From contig NZ_BCVH01000005.1 in assembly GCF_001591645.1 (NCBI RefSeq), forward strand, positions 1 through 64,000: DNA of 64,000 nucleotides, written 5' to 3'. Below, piece after piece: positions 45,611 to 53,933 of the stretch. Position numbers and translations under genes: made by a program. This DNA is from Robertmurraya korlensis NBRC 107688 (GTDB lineage Bacteria > Bacillota > Bacilli > Bacillales > Cytobacillaceae). Each line of letters starts with the position of its first letter. Positions within the stretch are counted from its first letter, which is position 1. The notes below the pieces were generated by a model. The model did not search any database, was not told where the DNA came from, and saw only the letters and a list, made by a program, of their open reading frames with translations.

Positions 45611-45979
45611 ATGTCAAAAACAAGACGAATGATGGTAGGTATAACATCAACGGCTCTTGTCCTTGGAATGGCAGGTTGTGGTTCGAATACAGAGGAATAC
45701 ACGTATACGGAGGATATTCCAGATCCGCCAGAGGATTCCAGCTGTTCAGAATGGGATTGGGATGAAGAAGATGGAGTTTGGGAATGTGATGATCGTAATT
45801 CAGGCTATTACGGGCATTATTTTTATGGTGGTCGGTATTACAAAGGCAAGAATGCACTTTACGCAAGCAAGGATTATATCTCATACAAAAACAGCACTTC
45901 GTTTAAAGGAAGTACATCAAATGGAACAGTGAACAATAGCACGGGATTTGGGAAGGGATCGACGAGCTCAGGAGGGTAA
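45611..45979 (+). CDS. Lipoprotein, first gene of the ATP-grasp/potassium channel operon
   Basis: 122 residues. Signal peptide with lipobox LGMAG and Cys23, so a membrane-anchored exported protein. The mature part is acidic (EEYTYTEDIPDPPEDSS), has two cysteines (SSCSEW, VWECDD), then becomes rich in Gly, Tyr, Ser and Asn (SGYYGHYFYGGRYYKGKN...NNSTGFGKGSTSSGG). Similar Gly/Ser/Tyr-rich exported proteins (YgiB/YjfM, DUF1190) travel with the same partner genes in enterobacteria; real homology is not shown here. GGAAGGAGGGGTG precedes the ATG. Confidence 0.7.
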   Translation: MSKTRRMMVGITSTALVLGMAGCGSNTEEYTYTEDIPDPPEDSSCSEWDWDEEDGVWECDDRNSGYYGHYFYGGRYYKGKNALYASKDYISYKNSTSFKGSTSNGTVNNSTGFGKGSTSSGG

Positions 45980-46013
45980 TGCCAAGCCCAACTAAAGAAA
46001 GGGAGAATCTTAC

Positions 46014-46412
46014 ATGAACTTATATTTAAATTTTGCCTCCTACCTAGGAGTGGCAGTCCTTCTGATGATTGCAGGGATCATTTTATTTATGTTTAGTACA
46101 CCGAAGCTAAGGGAATTCAAGCTGATTGCAGAAAAGAATGTATCAGCGGCTCTGTTACTCGGAGGAAAGGTGATTGGTTTAGCGATTGTTCTTGGTGCGG
46201 CGGCTGAGTATTCAGTTTCTTTAGCCGATATGGTGATTTGGGGCATAATCGGAATCATCGCTCAAATTGTGGTGTTTATTTTAGCGGAGGTCATCACGAT
46301 CCGTTTTAGCATTGCAAAGGCGATTGAAGAGGATAATCGTGCGGTCGGAATCATGCTATTATCCCTCTCCTTAGCCATTGGAATGATTATTTCGAAATGT
46401 CTTTCGTACTAA
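46014..46412 (+). CDS. DUF350 membrane protein
   Basis: 132 residues, four predicted helices in two similar halves (LYLNFASYLGVAVLLMIAGI, GKVIGLAIVLGAAAEYSVSL, GIIGIIAQIVVFILAEVITI, NRAVGIMLLSLSLAIGMIIS). This is the layout of DUF350 (YjfL) proteins, with the short polar loop FSIAKAIEEDNRAV. Function unknown; it regularly lies beside GSP-synthase-like ATP-grasp genes. AAAGGGAGAATC upstream of the ATG; 34 bases after the lipoprotein gene. Confidence 0.85.
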   Translation: MNLYLNFASYLGVAVLLMIAGIILFMFSTPKLREFKLIAEKNVSAALLLGGKVIGLAIVLGAAAEYSVSLADMVIWGIIGIIAQIVVFILAEVITIRFSIAKAIEEDNRAVGIMLLSLSLAIGMIISKCLSY

Positions 46413-46424
46413 AAGGAGACGACT

Positions 46425-46886
46425 ATGAAACGATTAACATACTATCTTGATAAGGGGAATGACGAGTATACCCCTTTATATGAGTATACTACCGCGTCCG
46501 TTGGTGTGGATGAGCTGTACGCAAGGCAGCTTTGCACGTACTTTATTATGCGTGGAAGACAGTATGAGCTCTTCTCTACGGAAATGGATGGGGACGAGGA
46601 CCAGCTAATTATTAGAGACAGGGGAAGAAATCCTCATGTTGTAGATGAGAAAGGCTACCACGGAAAAGGTCTACATATTGAGATTCGTAGATTTCGAGAG
46701 GAAGAGAACTACAAGCTCCTTACCTCGCTATCGTGTGACAGCCATTTTGATGTGATTCGTTATTTGTTAAAGGACATTGTCGATGTACCTGGATTAGGGT
46801 ATAAACAAGTGACCTCTTCTGAAATTGACGAAGATCGAGGGGTCTATGTGTTGTATGTTAAAGAGGTTGGAGAGGATTCGGATTGA
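46425..46886 (+). CDS. Unknown cytosolic protein of the ATP-grasp operon
   Basis: 153 residues, no signal or membrane segment. MKRLTYYLDKGNDEYTPLYE, ARQLCTYFIMRGRQYELFST and VIRYLLKDIVDVPG are the visible parts, with a mixed alpha/beta composition. I do not recognise it. Its place between DUF350 and the ATP-grasp gene parallels the small proteins of the enterobacterial yjf operon (DUF2170, DUF2491), but sequence kinship is not claimed. It starts behind AAAGGAG, 12 bases after the DUF350 stop, and its TGA overlaps the TTG of the next gene. Confidence 0.7.
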   Translation: MKRLTYYLDKGNDEYTPLYEYTTASVGVDELYARQLCTYFIMRGRQYELFSTEMDGDEDQLIIRDRGRNPHVVDEKGYHGKGLHIEIRRFREEENYKLLTSLSCDSHFDVIRYLLKDIVDVPGLGYKQVTSSEIDEDRGVYVLYVKEVGEDSD

Positions 46887-48124
46887 CGAGTAGTTATCAG
46901 GAAAAGAGAAGCCATTTTTACAGGGATATCAAGAGGTTTTGGGCAGATTTATATGGGGAGGAGTATGCCCTTTTTGACATGCATCTGCTTAGTGAAGCAG
47001 AGGTCAATCAGATTCGACTTGTTAGTAATCGAGTGGGTCATATCTTCTTTAAGGTGTGCCGACTGCTGCGTGAAGTGCCTGATGAGACCCTTCTTGAAAT
47101 GGGCTTTCCCCATGAAACGCTGTCCTTTCTCCGAATAAAAACACATCAGGCTGAGAGTGTCATTTCTCGGCTTGATCTTATCCCAACAAGTGATGGATAC
47201 AAATGTATTGAAATTAACGCGGACACACCGACTTTTATTAAGGAGCTATTCGCAGTCAATGGGGAGGTATGCAGAGCGTTTTCTGTAGAAAACCCCAATG
47301 ACAAGATGGAAGAACGTTTACGTCAAGCCGTTAGAAATAGCATCATGGAGGGGCTAGAGGGGAAAGGGCTCATTACGCCGAATATCGTTTTTACTGCCCA
47401 TGATGATCATGTAGAGGATCGTGAAACCGTACTCTATCTTCAACAATTATCAGGACTTCCTTCTAAATTCACGCCGCTTCATCAACTTCAAATACAAAAG
47501 GGAATAGGGCTATTTGATGAAGAGGGAAAACGAATTGATGTACTTTATCGACAGACCTTCCCAGTAGAGAATTTCATTTCGGATCGAGACGAAAATGGAA
47601 ATCCAATTGGAGTATGGCTATTAGAGTTAGTCGAACAAGGAAAACTGGTGTTAATTAATCCTCCTTCTGCCTTTTTACTTCAAAATAAAGCCGTGCAGGC
47701 CGTCATTTGGGGTCTACATGAGGAGGAACATTCCTTTTTTACCATAGAAGAGCATCAATGGATTGAGGAATATTTCCTTCCCACCTATTTGGAGGAAGAG
47801 CCCTTCTTACAAACGGGTCAATCCTATGTAAAAAAGCCTTCGTTTGGAAGAGAAGGGGATACGGTTGAAATTTTTAAGAGCAGTGGGCAGTTAGCGCATG
47901 CCAATACAGAACGCAATTATACGAATTATGTACCTGTTTATCAGAAGTACGTGGAGTCTCAAACGGTTCGCTTCCAAAGTGAAAAAGGCATCCAAAAAGG
48001 GAAGCTGTTAATTGGCAGTTTTCTACTCAACGGGAAGTCCGCTGCACTAGGTTGCCGTGTCGGAGGAGAAATTACGAATAATCTTTCGTATTACCTTCCA
48101 GTTGGAGTGAAAGGAGGAAACTAG
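46883..48124 (+). CDS. Glutathionylspermidine-synthase-like ATP-grasp enzyme
   Basis: 413 residues, ATP-grasp ligase of the GSP_synth family without the N-terminal amidase. Blocks: EINADTPTFIKELFAVNGEV (substrate/metal), VLYRQTFPVENF, LVLINPPSAFLLQNKAVQAV, and YVKKPSFGREGDTVEIF with the ATP-binding lysine and glycine loop; the end is SYYLPVGVKGG. Members of this branch (YgiC, YjfC) are thought to join an amine or amino acid to a peptide or protein end; true glutathionylspermidine synthesis is unlikely in this genus. Starts at TTG (46883) after GGAGAGG, overlapping the previous stop. Partner genes point to a cell-envelope target. Confidence 0.88.
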   Translation: MTSSYQEKRSHFYRDIKRFWADLYGEEYALFDMHLLSEAEVNQIRLVSNRVGHIFFKVCRLLREVPDETLLEMGFPHETLSFLRIKTHQAESVISRLDLIPTSDGYKCIEINADTPTFIKELFAVNGEVCRAFSVENPNDKMEERLRQAVRNSIMEGLEGKGLITPNIVFTAHDDHVEDRETVLYLQQLSGLPSKFTPLHQLQIQKGIGLFDEEGKRIDVLYRQTFPVENFISDRDENGNPIGVWLLELVEQGKLVLINPPSAFLLQNKAVQAVIWGLHEEEHSFFTIEEHQWIEEYFLPTYLEEEPFLQTGQSYVKKPSFGREGDTVEIFKSSGQLAHANTERNYTNYVPVYQKYVESQTVRFQSEKGIQKGKLLIGSFLLNGKSAALGCRVGGEITNNLSYYLPVGVKGGN

Positions 48125-48127
48125 ACG

Positions 48128-49156
48128 TTGTGGATTTTACATCGAATCTATTCGAAGATGTCCCAGTTAAGCTTAACGCATGCTGGAATACTGGCCATTC
48201 TCCTAATTATTGTAAGTAGCGTTACGATGAGAATACTAGAGCCGGAGACCTTTCCGCGATTTATTGACGCTCTTTGGTGGACAATGACCACGCTTGTCAC
48301 GGTTGGCTATGGTGATTTCTTTCCGGTAACAGATGCAGGACGGATCTTTACCATGCTCCTAATCTATACCTTTGGAATTGGAGCGATGGGGATTATCATT
48401 GGAAAGATTTTCGAAAGCCTCAGCAAATACCGGAAACTGAAGGAGGAAGGGAAATTGTCTTATACAGGGAAAGGCCACTACATATTGATTAGTCCTTCTA
48501 AGGAGAAGCTTGAGAAGGTGATGGGTGAGATTTATACGAGTGAAAGAGCAGGGGACATTGTTGTGGTTGATCATGTGGAGAAGCTTCCGCTAGAAGATGA
48601 TCGGCTTCATTTTGTCAGTGGAAACCCAGCGGATGAAGACGTCTTAATGAAGGCCAATATTTTAGAGGCGAAATCGGTGGCGATTTTTTCAGATGATCGA
48701 AATGATCATGCTGAGTACTCTGATGGAAAAACCCTCTTAACCGCCTCCCGAGTCGAACATATATCTAAGAAGTATGATAGAAATATCTATACGATTGTGG
48801 AAGTGAAAAAAGATAATCATATCACATTATTCGAGCATGCAAAGGTGGATGAATTTATTCTATCGAATGATTCCGTCTCTCGACTAATAGCACAAGCAGC
48901 GATTAATCATGGCTCCAGTCGATTGTTCAAGCAAATGTTAAGCAACACAGATGGCGATAATATTTATGAAATACCCGCAAGGCCTGAGTGGAAAACCTAT
49001 AAGGACGCGGCGATGGAACTGTTTGATCAAGGAGCAACGCTCTTATCAGATGGAAGCTCTCTTGATGTGGCAAGAAGGCATGGTGAAACGATACCAGCTG
49101 GTGCAAAGCTGTTTATTATTTGTGATGATGATACCTACCGTAAGATTATTGGATGA
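48128..49156 (+). CDS. Potassium channel with TrkA-N (RCK-type) domain, YugO/MthK-like
   Basis: 342 residues. Two membrane helices flank the pore helix and selectivity filter TTLVTVGYGDFFPV (TVGYGD). The soluble part (from about 110) is an NAD-binding-type regulatory domain: GHYILISPSKEKLEKVMGEI, DIVVVDHVEKLPLEDDRLHF, GNPADEDVLMKANI, VAIFSDDRNDH. A C-terminal domain follows (YKDAAMELFDQGATLLSDG). Starts at TTG with AAAGGAGG 9 bases upstream, 4 bases after the ATP-grasp stop. It should pass potassium, gated by a ligand. A perfect terminator closes the operon. Confidence 0.9.
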   Translation: MWILHRIYSKMSQLSLTHAGILAILLIIVSSVTMRILEPETFPRFIDALWWTMTTLVTVGYGDFFPVTDAGRIFTMLLIYTFGIGAMGIIIGKIFESLSKYRKLKEEGKLSYTGKGHYILISPSKEKLEKVMGEIYTSERAGDIVVVDHVEKLPLEDDRLHFVSGNPADEDVLMKANILEAKSVAIFSDDRNDHAEYSDGKTLLTASRVEHISKKYDRNIYTIVEVKKDNHITLFEHAKVDEFILSNDSVSRLIAQAAINHGSSRLFKQMLSNTDGDNIYEIPARPEWKTYKDAAMELFDQGATLLSDGSSLDVARRHGETIPAGAKLFIICDDDTYRKIIG

Positions 49157-49160
49157 AGAA

Positions 49161-49188
49161 GGGCTAACTCCTTGTTGGGAGTTAGCCC
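49161..49188. terminator. Terminator of the ATP-grasp/channel operon
   Basis: GGGCTAACTCC / GGAGTTAGCCC, 11-bp perfect stem, TTTATTT. Also positioned to serve the convergent DUF192 gene. Confidence 0.88.
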
Positions 49189-49193
49189 TTTAT

Positions 49194-49538
49194 TTATGTC
49201 CAATTCACGTATTGTCCTACTTCTAGCTGAAACTTCGAGATCGTTTTTGTTGGGAGCTCGAGAACCGAGTGAGCTTCTTTGATCGGAGGCACGAATTTCC
49301 ATGGTTTCAAGTCTTCGACGAGATGAACCACTCTATGATGTTTGTCTAGGAAAACAACGTCAATCGGAAAATGCATAAAACACATATGAATGGAGTTACA
49401 AGGTGCAATCCACAAACCTTCCTCATGCAATGGCTGCTTCCGAAACATTAAGCCTTTTAACCTAGCCCCAAACGACTGTGCCTTCCTTATCGAATAAGGA
49501 ATTGTTCGATATATACTACTCTTTTTCACTACATACAC
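49194..49538 (-). CDS. DUF192 family protein
   Basis: 114 residues. ARLKGLMFRKQPLHEEGLWI, CNSIHMCFMHFPIDVVFLD and HLVEDLKPWKFVPPIKEAHS, VLELP are the DUF192 blocks, a small all-beta cytosolic domain of unknown function. Convergent with the channel operon. Start not strongly marked (GGTGTATGTAG on the minus strand). Confidence 0.85.
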   Translation of the reverse strand: MYVVKKSSIYRTIPYSIRKAQSFGARLKGLMFRKQPLHEEGLWIAPCNSIHMCFMHFPIDVVFLDKHHRVVHLVEDLKPWKFVPPIKEAHSVLELPTKTISKFQLEVGQYVNWT

Positions 49539-49704
49539 CTACATAACCCCCTAAGAACCGACGTTAATTTAGTAGCTAGTATTATTATAGTTTCCTGGAC
49601 TAGTGAAAGTTGTCGAAAAGTAGTTGCCATAAATAAATAGGTAGAGTTTTAATTATTGAAAAATCTCACAAAAAACAAAAATAAACAAATTTACTATTTT
49701 TATA

Positions 49705-49733
49705 TTCAAAAACAAACAAACATGTATTATAAT
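49705..49733 (+). promoter_or_regulatory. Promoter of the rhamnulose-phosphate aldolase gene with AAACAAA repeats
   Basis: TTCAAA - 17 bases - TATAAT. Runs of AAACAAA-type words flank it (49670-49690 and 49708-49720), the kind of direct repeat used by DeoR-family repressors, which control rhamnose genes in Bacillus subtilis. Confidence 0.5.
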
Positions 49734-49773
49734 AAAATCAGAAAATAACAAATAGTAATACGGAGGTAATCGG

Positions 49774-51843
49774 ATGGTTAAGAACAATTGGGATGTTGAA
49801 GCAGCTAGTCAGGTACAAAAAGGGGTAGAAGAATTAGTTTATCGTTCAAATTTGATTGGGTCAGATCGTGCCGTGTGTAACTGGGGTGGCGGCAATACAT
49901 CTATGAAGACCGTTGAAAAGGATTTCCGTGGACGCGATATCGAAGTGATGTGGGTAAAGGGAAGCGGATCAGATTTAGCTACAATGAAAGCGCATAATTT
50001 TACGGGATTAAATCTTGAAGATATCCGTCCATTATTTGAACGTGACGAAATGTCAGATGAGGATATGGTTGCTTATCTTTCACATTGTATGATTGACAGT
50101 AAGCATCCAAGAGCATCAATTGAAACATTATTGCACGCATTTTTACCATATAATCACGTGGATCATACACATCCAGATTCCATTATTAGCCTTTGCTGTG
50201 CGGACAATGGGAAAGAGTTAGCAGAAGAGATTTTTGGGAATCGTTTTGTTTGGGTACCTTATATCCGCCCAGGATTCACCCTTTCAAAAATGATTGCAGA
50301 AGGTGTGAGAAACAATCCAAATGCAGAGCTTGTATTAATGGAAAAGCACGGTCTTGTTACTTGGGGTGAAACATCTGAAGAGGCATATGCAAAGACAATC
50401 CAAATCATTAGCGAAGCAGAGCAATTTATTAATGATCGCTCCAATGAAGAAACTGTTTTTGGTGGACAACAATATGAATCTCTTAGCGAGGAAGAAGCTA
50501 CTAGCTTGCTAGCTAAAGTAATGCCTGTGATCCGTGGGGCCGTTAGCGAAGAAAAGAAGATGCTTTTAACGTATGACAGAGGCGAGGATGTACTTCAGTT
50601 TGTGAATAGTCGTGATGCGAAGAAGCTTTCCCAAGTTGGGGCAGCTTGCCCAGATCACCTGGTTCATACGAAGCGTGTTCCTTTATATATAGATTGGAAT
50701 CCACAATCTCAGGATGTAGAAGCACTTATCCAAGCAATTAAAGAAGGCGTAGAAAGCTTTAAGGCTGAATACAAAGAGTATTTCGAGCGTAACAAGCATG
50801 AAGGCGACAAAATGTTCGAACCAGCTCCACGTGTCATCTTAATTCCTGGGGTAGGTATGGTGAATACAGGCAAAGATGTGGCTAACTCTAGAGTAAGTGG
50901 AGCGCTATATTACCGTGCTATTGCTGTTATGAAGGGTTCAACGACACTTGGACAGTTCGTTTCATTAAGTGAAAACGAGTCATATAATGTGGAGTACTGG
51001 CCATTGGAATTATACAAACTCTCTCTAGCGCCAGCAGAAGCAGAGTTTTCTAGAAAGGTAGCATTTGTAACAGGTGGAGCAGGTGGAATCGGAAGTGAAA
51101 CATGCCGTCGCTTTGTTTCTGAAGGGGCACATGTCGTTGTTGCTGATTTGAACCTTGAAGGAGCAGAAAAGATAGCAGCCGAGATCAATGAGAAATATGG
51201 TGCGAACCGTGCTCTTGCTGTGAAAATGGATGTAACGAATGAAGAGGCTGTTCAAGCTGCTTTCAACCAAACAGCATTAGCATTTGGTGGTGTGGACATC
51301 ATTGTCAACAATGCGGGACTTGCTACATCTAGCCCAATTGATGAAACAACACTACAAGAATGGAACTTAAACATGAATGTTCTTGGAACGGGTTATTTCC
51401 TAGTTGCTCGTGAGGCCTTTAAGCAAATGAAAGAGCAGGCTATCGGTGGAAGCATGGTATTTGTAGGATCGAAAAACTCTGTGTATGCTGGGAAAAACGC
51501 AGCAGCGTATAGCTCAGTAAAGGCACTTGAAACACACTTAGCACGTTGTATTGCTGCAGAAGGTGGAGAGTATGGCATTCGTGTGAATTCTGTTCTTCCA
51601 GACGCTGTGTTACAAGGGTCTGCTATTTGGGGATCAAGATGGCGTGAAGAGCGTGCGGCAGCTTACGGCATTGAGCCAGATCAACTTGAGGAACACTACC
51701 GCAAGCGCACGACATTACTAGTCAATATTTACCCGAAAGATATTGCGGAATCTATTGCATTCTTCTCTTCATCTAAATCAGATAAGACAACAGGATGTAT
51801 GATTACTGTAGATGGTGGAGTGCCAGCTGCATTTACAAGATAA
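49774..51843 (+). CDS. rhaEW: Rhamnulose-1-phosphate aldolase / lactaldehyde dehydrogenase fusion
   Basis: 689 residues in two parts. The N-terminal class II aldolase domain (about 1-380) has CNWGGGNTSMK, the zinc histidines in HVDHTHPDSIISLC and LVLMEKHGLVTWG. The C-terminal short-chain dehydrogenase (about 425-689) has VAFVTGGAGGIGSETC, NNAG, and the catalytic Tyr/Lys in AAYSSVKALE. Cleaves rhamnulose 1-phosphate to dihydroxyacetone phosphate and lactaldehyde and oxidises the latter. Known as YuxG or RhaEW. Monocistronic here, with its own promoter and terminator; rhamnose isomerase and kinase genes are not in the window. Confidence 0.94.
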   Translation: MVKNNWDVEAASQVQKGVEELVYRSNLIGSDRAVCNWGGGNTSMKTVEKDFRGRDIEVMWVKGSGSDLATMKAHNFTGLNLEDIRPLFERDEMSDEDMVAYLSHCMIDSKHPRASIETLLHAFLPYNHVDHTHPDSIISLCCADNGKELAEEIFGNRFVWVPYIRPGFTLSKMIAEGVRNNPNAELVLMEKHGLVTWGETSEEAYAKTIQIISEAEQFINDRSNEETVFGGQQYESLSEEEATSLLAKVMPVIRGAVSEEKKMLLTYDRGEDVLQFVNSRDAKKLSQVGAACPDHLVHTKRVPLYIDWNPQSQDVEALIQAIKEGVESFKAEYKEYFERNKHEGDKMFEPAPRVILIPGVGMVNTGKDVANSRVSGALYYRAIAVMKGSTTLGQFVSLSENESYNVEYWPLELYKLSLAPAEAEFSRKVAFVTGGAGGIGSETCRRFVSEGAHVVVADLNLEGAEKIAAEINEKYGANRALAVKMDVTNEEAVQAAFNQTALAFGGVDIIVNNAGLATSSPIDETTLQEWNLNMNVLGTGYFLVAREAFKQMKEQAIGGSMVFVGSKNSVYAGKNAAAYSSVKALETHLARCIAAEGGEYGIRVNSVLPDAVLQGSAIWGSRWREERAAAYGIEPDQLEEHYRKRTTLLVNIYPKDIAESIAFFSSSKSDKTTGCMITVDGGVPAAFTR

Positions 51844-51850
51844 TATAAAA

Positions 51851-51887
51851 AAAGATAGTAAGGGTTCAATATCCTTACTATCTTTTT
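51851..51887 (+). terminator. Terminator of rhaEW
   Basis: AGATAGTAAGG / CCTTACTATCT, perfect, followed by TTTTTT. Confidence 0.88.
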
Positions 51888-51951
51888 TATTAATGTTTAT
51901 TAAAAAAGGTGGAATATTGGGGGCTAATAAGATTAGAGGAGTTTGTAACTA

Positions 51952-52149
51952 TCAAGAAGCACTATTGAACATATTTCTGCCTTTTGGAGAAAAGTGTTTC
52001 ATATGCAGGTTTATTAATACGTCTAGCTCCTGACTACATTTAAGGGTCTGGTAACTATTCATACCTGTGTCAGAAGCAACTTCAACCATTTTCTTCTTCT
52101 TTTTATCTATTTGATTTAATAGTGATAATTCAAGGTTTAGATTGTCCAT
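51952..52149 (-). CDS. Spo0E-like aspartyl-phosphate phosphatase
   Basis: 65 residues with the Spo0E signature near residues 35-48 (SYQTLKCSQELDVLIN; the SxxLDxLI core). Such proteins are helical hairpins that dephosphorylate Spo0A~P and delay sporulation. AGGGG lies upstream of the ATG on the minus strand. It stands alone between the rhamnose units and supports a spore-forming host. Confidence 0.8.
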   Translation of the reverse strand: MDNLNLELSLLNQIDKKKKKMVEVASDTGMNSYQTLKCSQELDVLINLHMKHFSPKGRNMFNSAS

Positions 52150-52276
52150 GGTTAGTAAACCCCTAACTAAGATATTTAATAATTATTTAATATAATTATA
52201 CTAGGTTTTAATCATATTGAAATAGAATCGACAAACGTTCCCAAACAAAGACAAAGTTCTATGCTGGAGTCGAAAA

Positions 52277-52290
52277 TGTAAGCGAATACA
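52277..52290. promoter_or_regulatory. cre-like site upstream of array B
   Basis: TGTAAGCGAATACA, close to the CcpA consensus and to the boxes at 57394 and 62305. The gap 52150-52889 otherwise contains array B and the promoter of the sensor operon. Confidence 0.4.
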
Positions 52291-52419
52291 AATAAAATCA
52301 GGCATAAATAGACATTTTTAATTATTACTATTACCTATTAAAACGACATAAAAGCAAGAGTCGGATTATAAAATAGACATGGAATCTAGTAATAATTGGC
52401 GTGGAGTATGAGAGATTAG

Positions 52420-52760
52420 TCCGAATTAGGGGTGGGTTCGGACAGCACAGCGAGAGCAAGTGATCTTCTGAGTTCGAATGAGGGGTGGATTCGGACAGCA
52501 AAGCGAGAGCATGTGAATTCTGAGTCCGAATGAAGGGTGGATTCGGACAGCAAAGCGAGAGCAAGTGATCTTCTGAGTCCGAATGAGGGGCTGATTCGGA
52601 CAGCAAAGCGGGAGCAAGTGATCTTCTGAGTCCGAATGAAGGACTGATTCGGACAGCAAAGTGAGAGCAAGTGATCTTCTGAGTCCGAATGGAGGACTGA
52701 TTCGGACAGCAAAACCAGAACAAGTGAATTCTAAGTCCGAATAAGGAGTCAATTCGGTTA
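52420..52760. repeat. Tandem array B, 52-53-bp unit, six copies plus partial ends
   Basis: TTCGGACAGC starts at 52437, 52490, 52542, 52595, 52648 and 52701, with a decayed one at 52753: spacings 53, 52, 53, 53, 53, 52. Each unit is TTCGGAC, 28 bases (AGCAAAGCGAGAGCAAGTG...), GTCCGAA, then an 11-base spacer. GTCCGAA-spacer-TTCGGAC forms a 7-bp hairpin across each unit border. All minus-strand frames are open through the array, an effect of the repeat. Confidence 0.9.
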
Positions 52761-52763
52761 GCA

Positions 52764-52801
52764 AAGAAACAGGTGCTCAAAATAATGAATGCCTGTTTCT
52801 T
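52764..52801 (+). terminator. Hairpin downstream of array B
   Basis: AAGAAACAGG / CCTGTTTCTT, 10-bp perfect stem with an 18-base loop. No T run follows; it may block read-through only partly. Confidence 0.45.
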
Positions 52802-52828
52802 AGTAGTGTAAACAAGGTTTGCCTATGC

Positions 52829-52834
52829 TAAAAT
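52829..52834 (+). promoter_or_regulatory. -10 of the rhamnose sensor operon
   Basis: TAAAAT preceded by TGC (extended -10 TGCTAAAAT), 56 bases before the binding-protein start. Confidence 0.5.
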
Positions 52835-52889
52835 GAAAACAATTAGATAGAAAATTATGAATATATAAATCTCTAAGGGGGAAGAGAGA

Positions 52890-53933
52890 ATGGCAAGAAG
52901 GACGATGACACTTGTTGGTTTGTTTATTCTTGTCTTTGTAAGCGGTTGCACTACCACCAACAACAAAGGTGAATTCGAGGTGGTTTATTCTAAAGGGGAT
53001 GTAAAAGGAGAGACAGAGAAAATAGAGGAACGTCAGTATACGATTGCTATTGTACCAAAGCTCGTAAATATTCCTTATTTTAATGCGGTGGAAGAAGGGG
53101 CGTTAGAGGCAGGGGAAGAACTTGGTGTGAAGGTCATTTATAAAGGTCCAACCGTTGCTGATTCTACCCAACAAATTAAAGTCATTGAAGAGCTTATCAA
53201 TCAAAAAGTGGATGTGATCGCCGTTTCTGCTAATGATCCAGACAAACTGGTTCCGGTATTAAAAAGGGCCCAAAGAAAGGATATTAAGGTGATCACATGG
53301 GACTCTGACACACATTCTGACTCTAGGGAGTTCTTTATCAATATGGTGAACCCGGAAACATTGGGTAGACATCTTATGGACACACTCGCATGGAATGTGG
53401 ATGAAAAAGGGGAATTTGCAATTATTACTGGTTCAAAATCGGCTGCCAACTTAAATGTATGGCTCAACTGGATTAAGGTTCAGCAAAGAGATTATTACCC
53501 TAATATGAAGCTTGTTGAAGTTGTTGCCTCTGATGATGATCCACATAAAGCGTATATGCTTGCAAAAGATCTGCTAGCAAAGTATCCAAATCTTAAGGGA
53601 ATTATCGGGAATTCTTCCGTTGGCCCACCTGCAGCCGCTCAGGCAGTGAAGGAAGAAGGAAAGATGGGAGAAGTGGCCGTTGTAGGCTTGTCGTCACCGA
53701 ACCCAATGAACGAATACTTAAAGATTGGTGCCGCACAAGTGGTGACTCTCTGGAGTCCGAAAAAATTAGGGTATTTAACAGTTGCCCTCGCTACAAATCT
53801 AGTCGATGGCGTCTACCCCTCTAATCAACAGGATGTACCTCAGGTAGGGAGAATTCACGTCATAGAAGACACGGTGATTATGGGAGAACCGATCGATTTT
53901 ACAAAGGAAAATGTGGATCAATATGACTTTTAA
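52890..53933 (+). CDS. Sugar-binding lipoprotein, probable sensor component
   Basis: 347 residues. Lipobox VFVSG-Cys20; the rest is a periplasmic-binding-protein type 1 fold (Peripla_BP_4): YTIAIVPKLVNIPYFNAVEE, DSTQQIKVIEELINQKVDVI, AVSANDPDKLVPVLKRAQRK, ITWDSDTHSDSRE, KGIIGNSSVGPPAAAQAVKE. Similar in plan to the RhaS-type protein at 61091. Its gene overlaps the histidine kinase gene rather than sitting with a transporter, so it likely presents sugar to the kinase, as XylFII does for LytS in clostridia. GGGGGAAGAG lies 8 bases before the ATG. Confidence 0.85.
   Translation: MARRTMTLVGLFILVFVSGCTTTNNKGEFEVVYSKGDVKGETEKIEERQYTIAIVPKLVNIPYFNAVEEGALEAGEELGVKVIYKGPTVADSTQQIKVIEELINQKVDVIAVSANDPDKLVPVLKRAQRKDIKVITWDSDTHSDSREFFINMVNPETLGRHLMDTLAWNVDEKGEFAIITGSKSAANLNVWLNWIKVQQRDYYPNMKLVEVVASDDDPHKAYMLAKDLLAKYPNLKGIIGNSSVGPPAAAQAVKEEGKMGEVAVVGLSSPNPMNEYLKIGAAQVVTLWSPKKLGYLTVALATNLVDGVYPSNQQDVPQVGRIHVIEDTVIMGEPIDFTKENVDQYDF

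Noticed and set aside
52331-52780. Three overlapping open frames on the minus strand (up to 149 codons)
   Set aside because: They read through array B in all three frames with the same cysteine/serine-rich phrases; no ribosome site. They are an effect of a repeat whose period is not a multiple of three and that lacks stop words on that strand.
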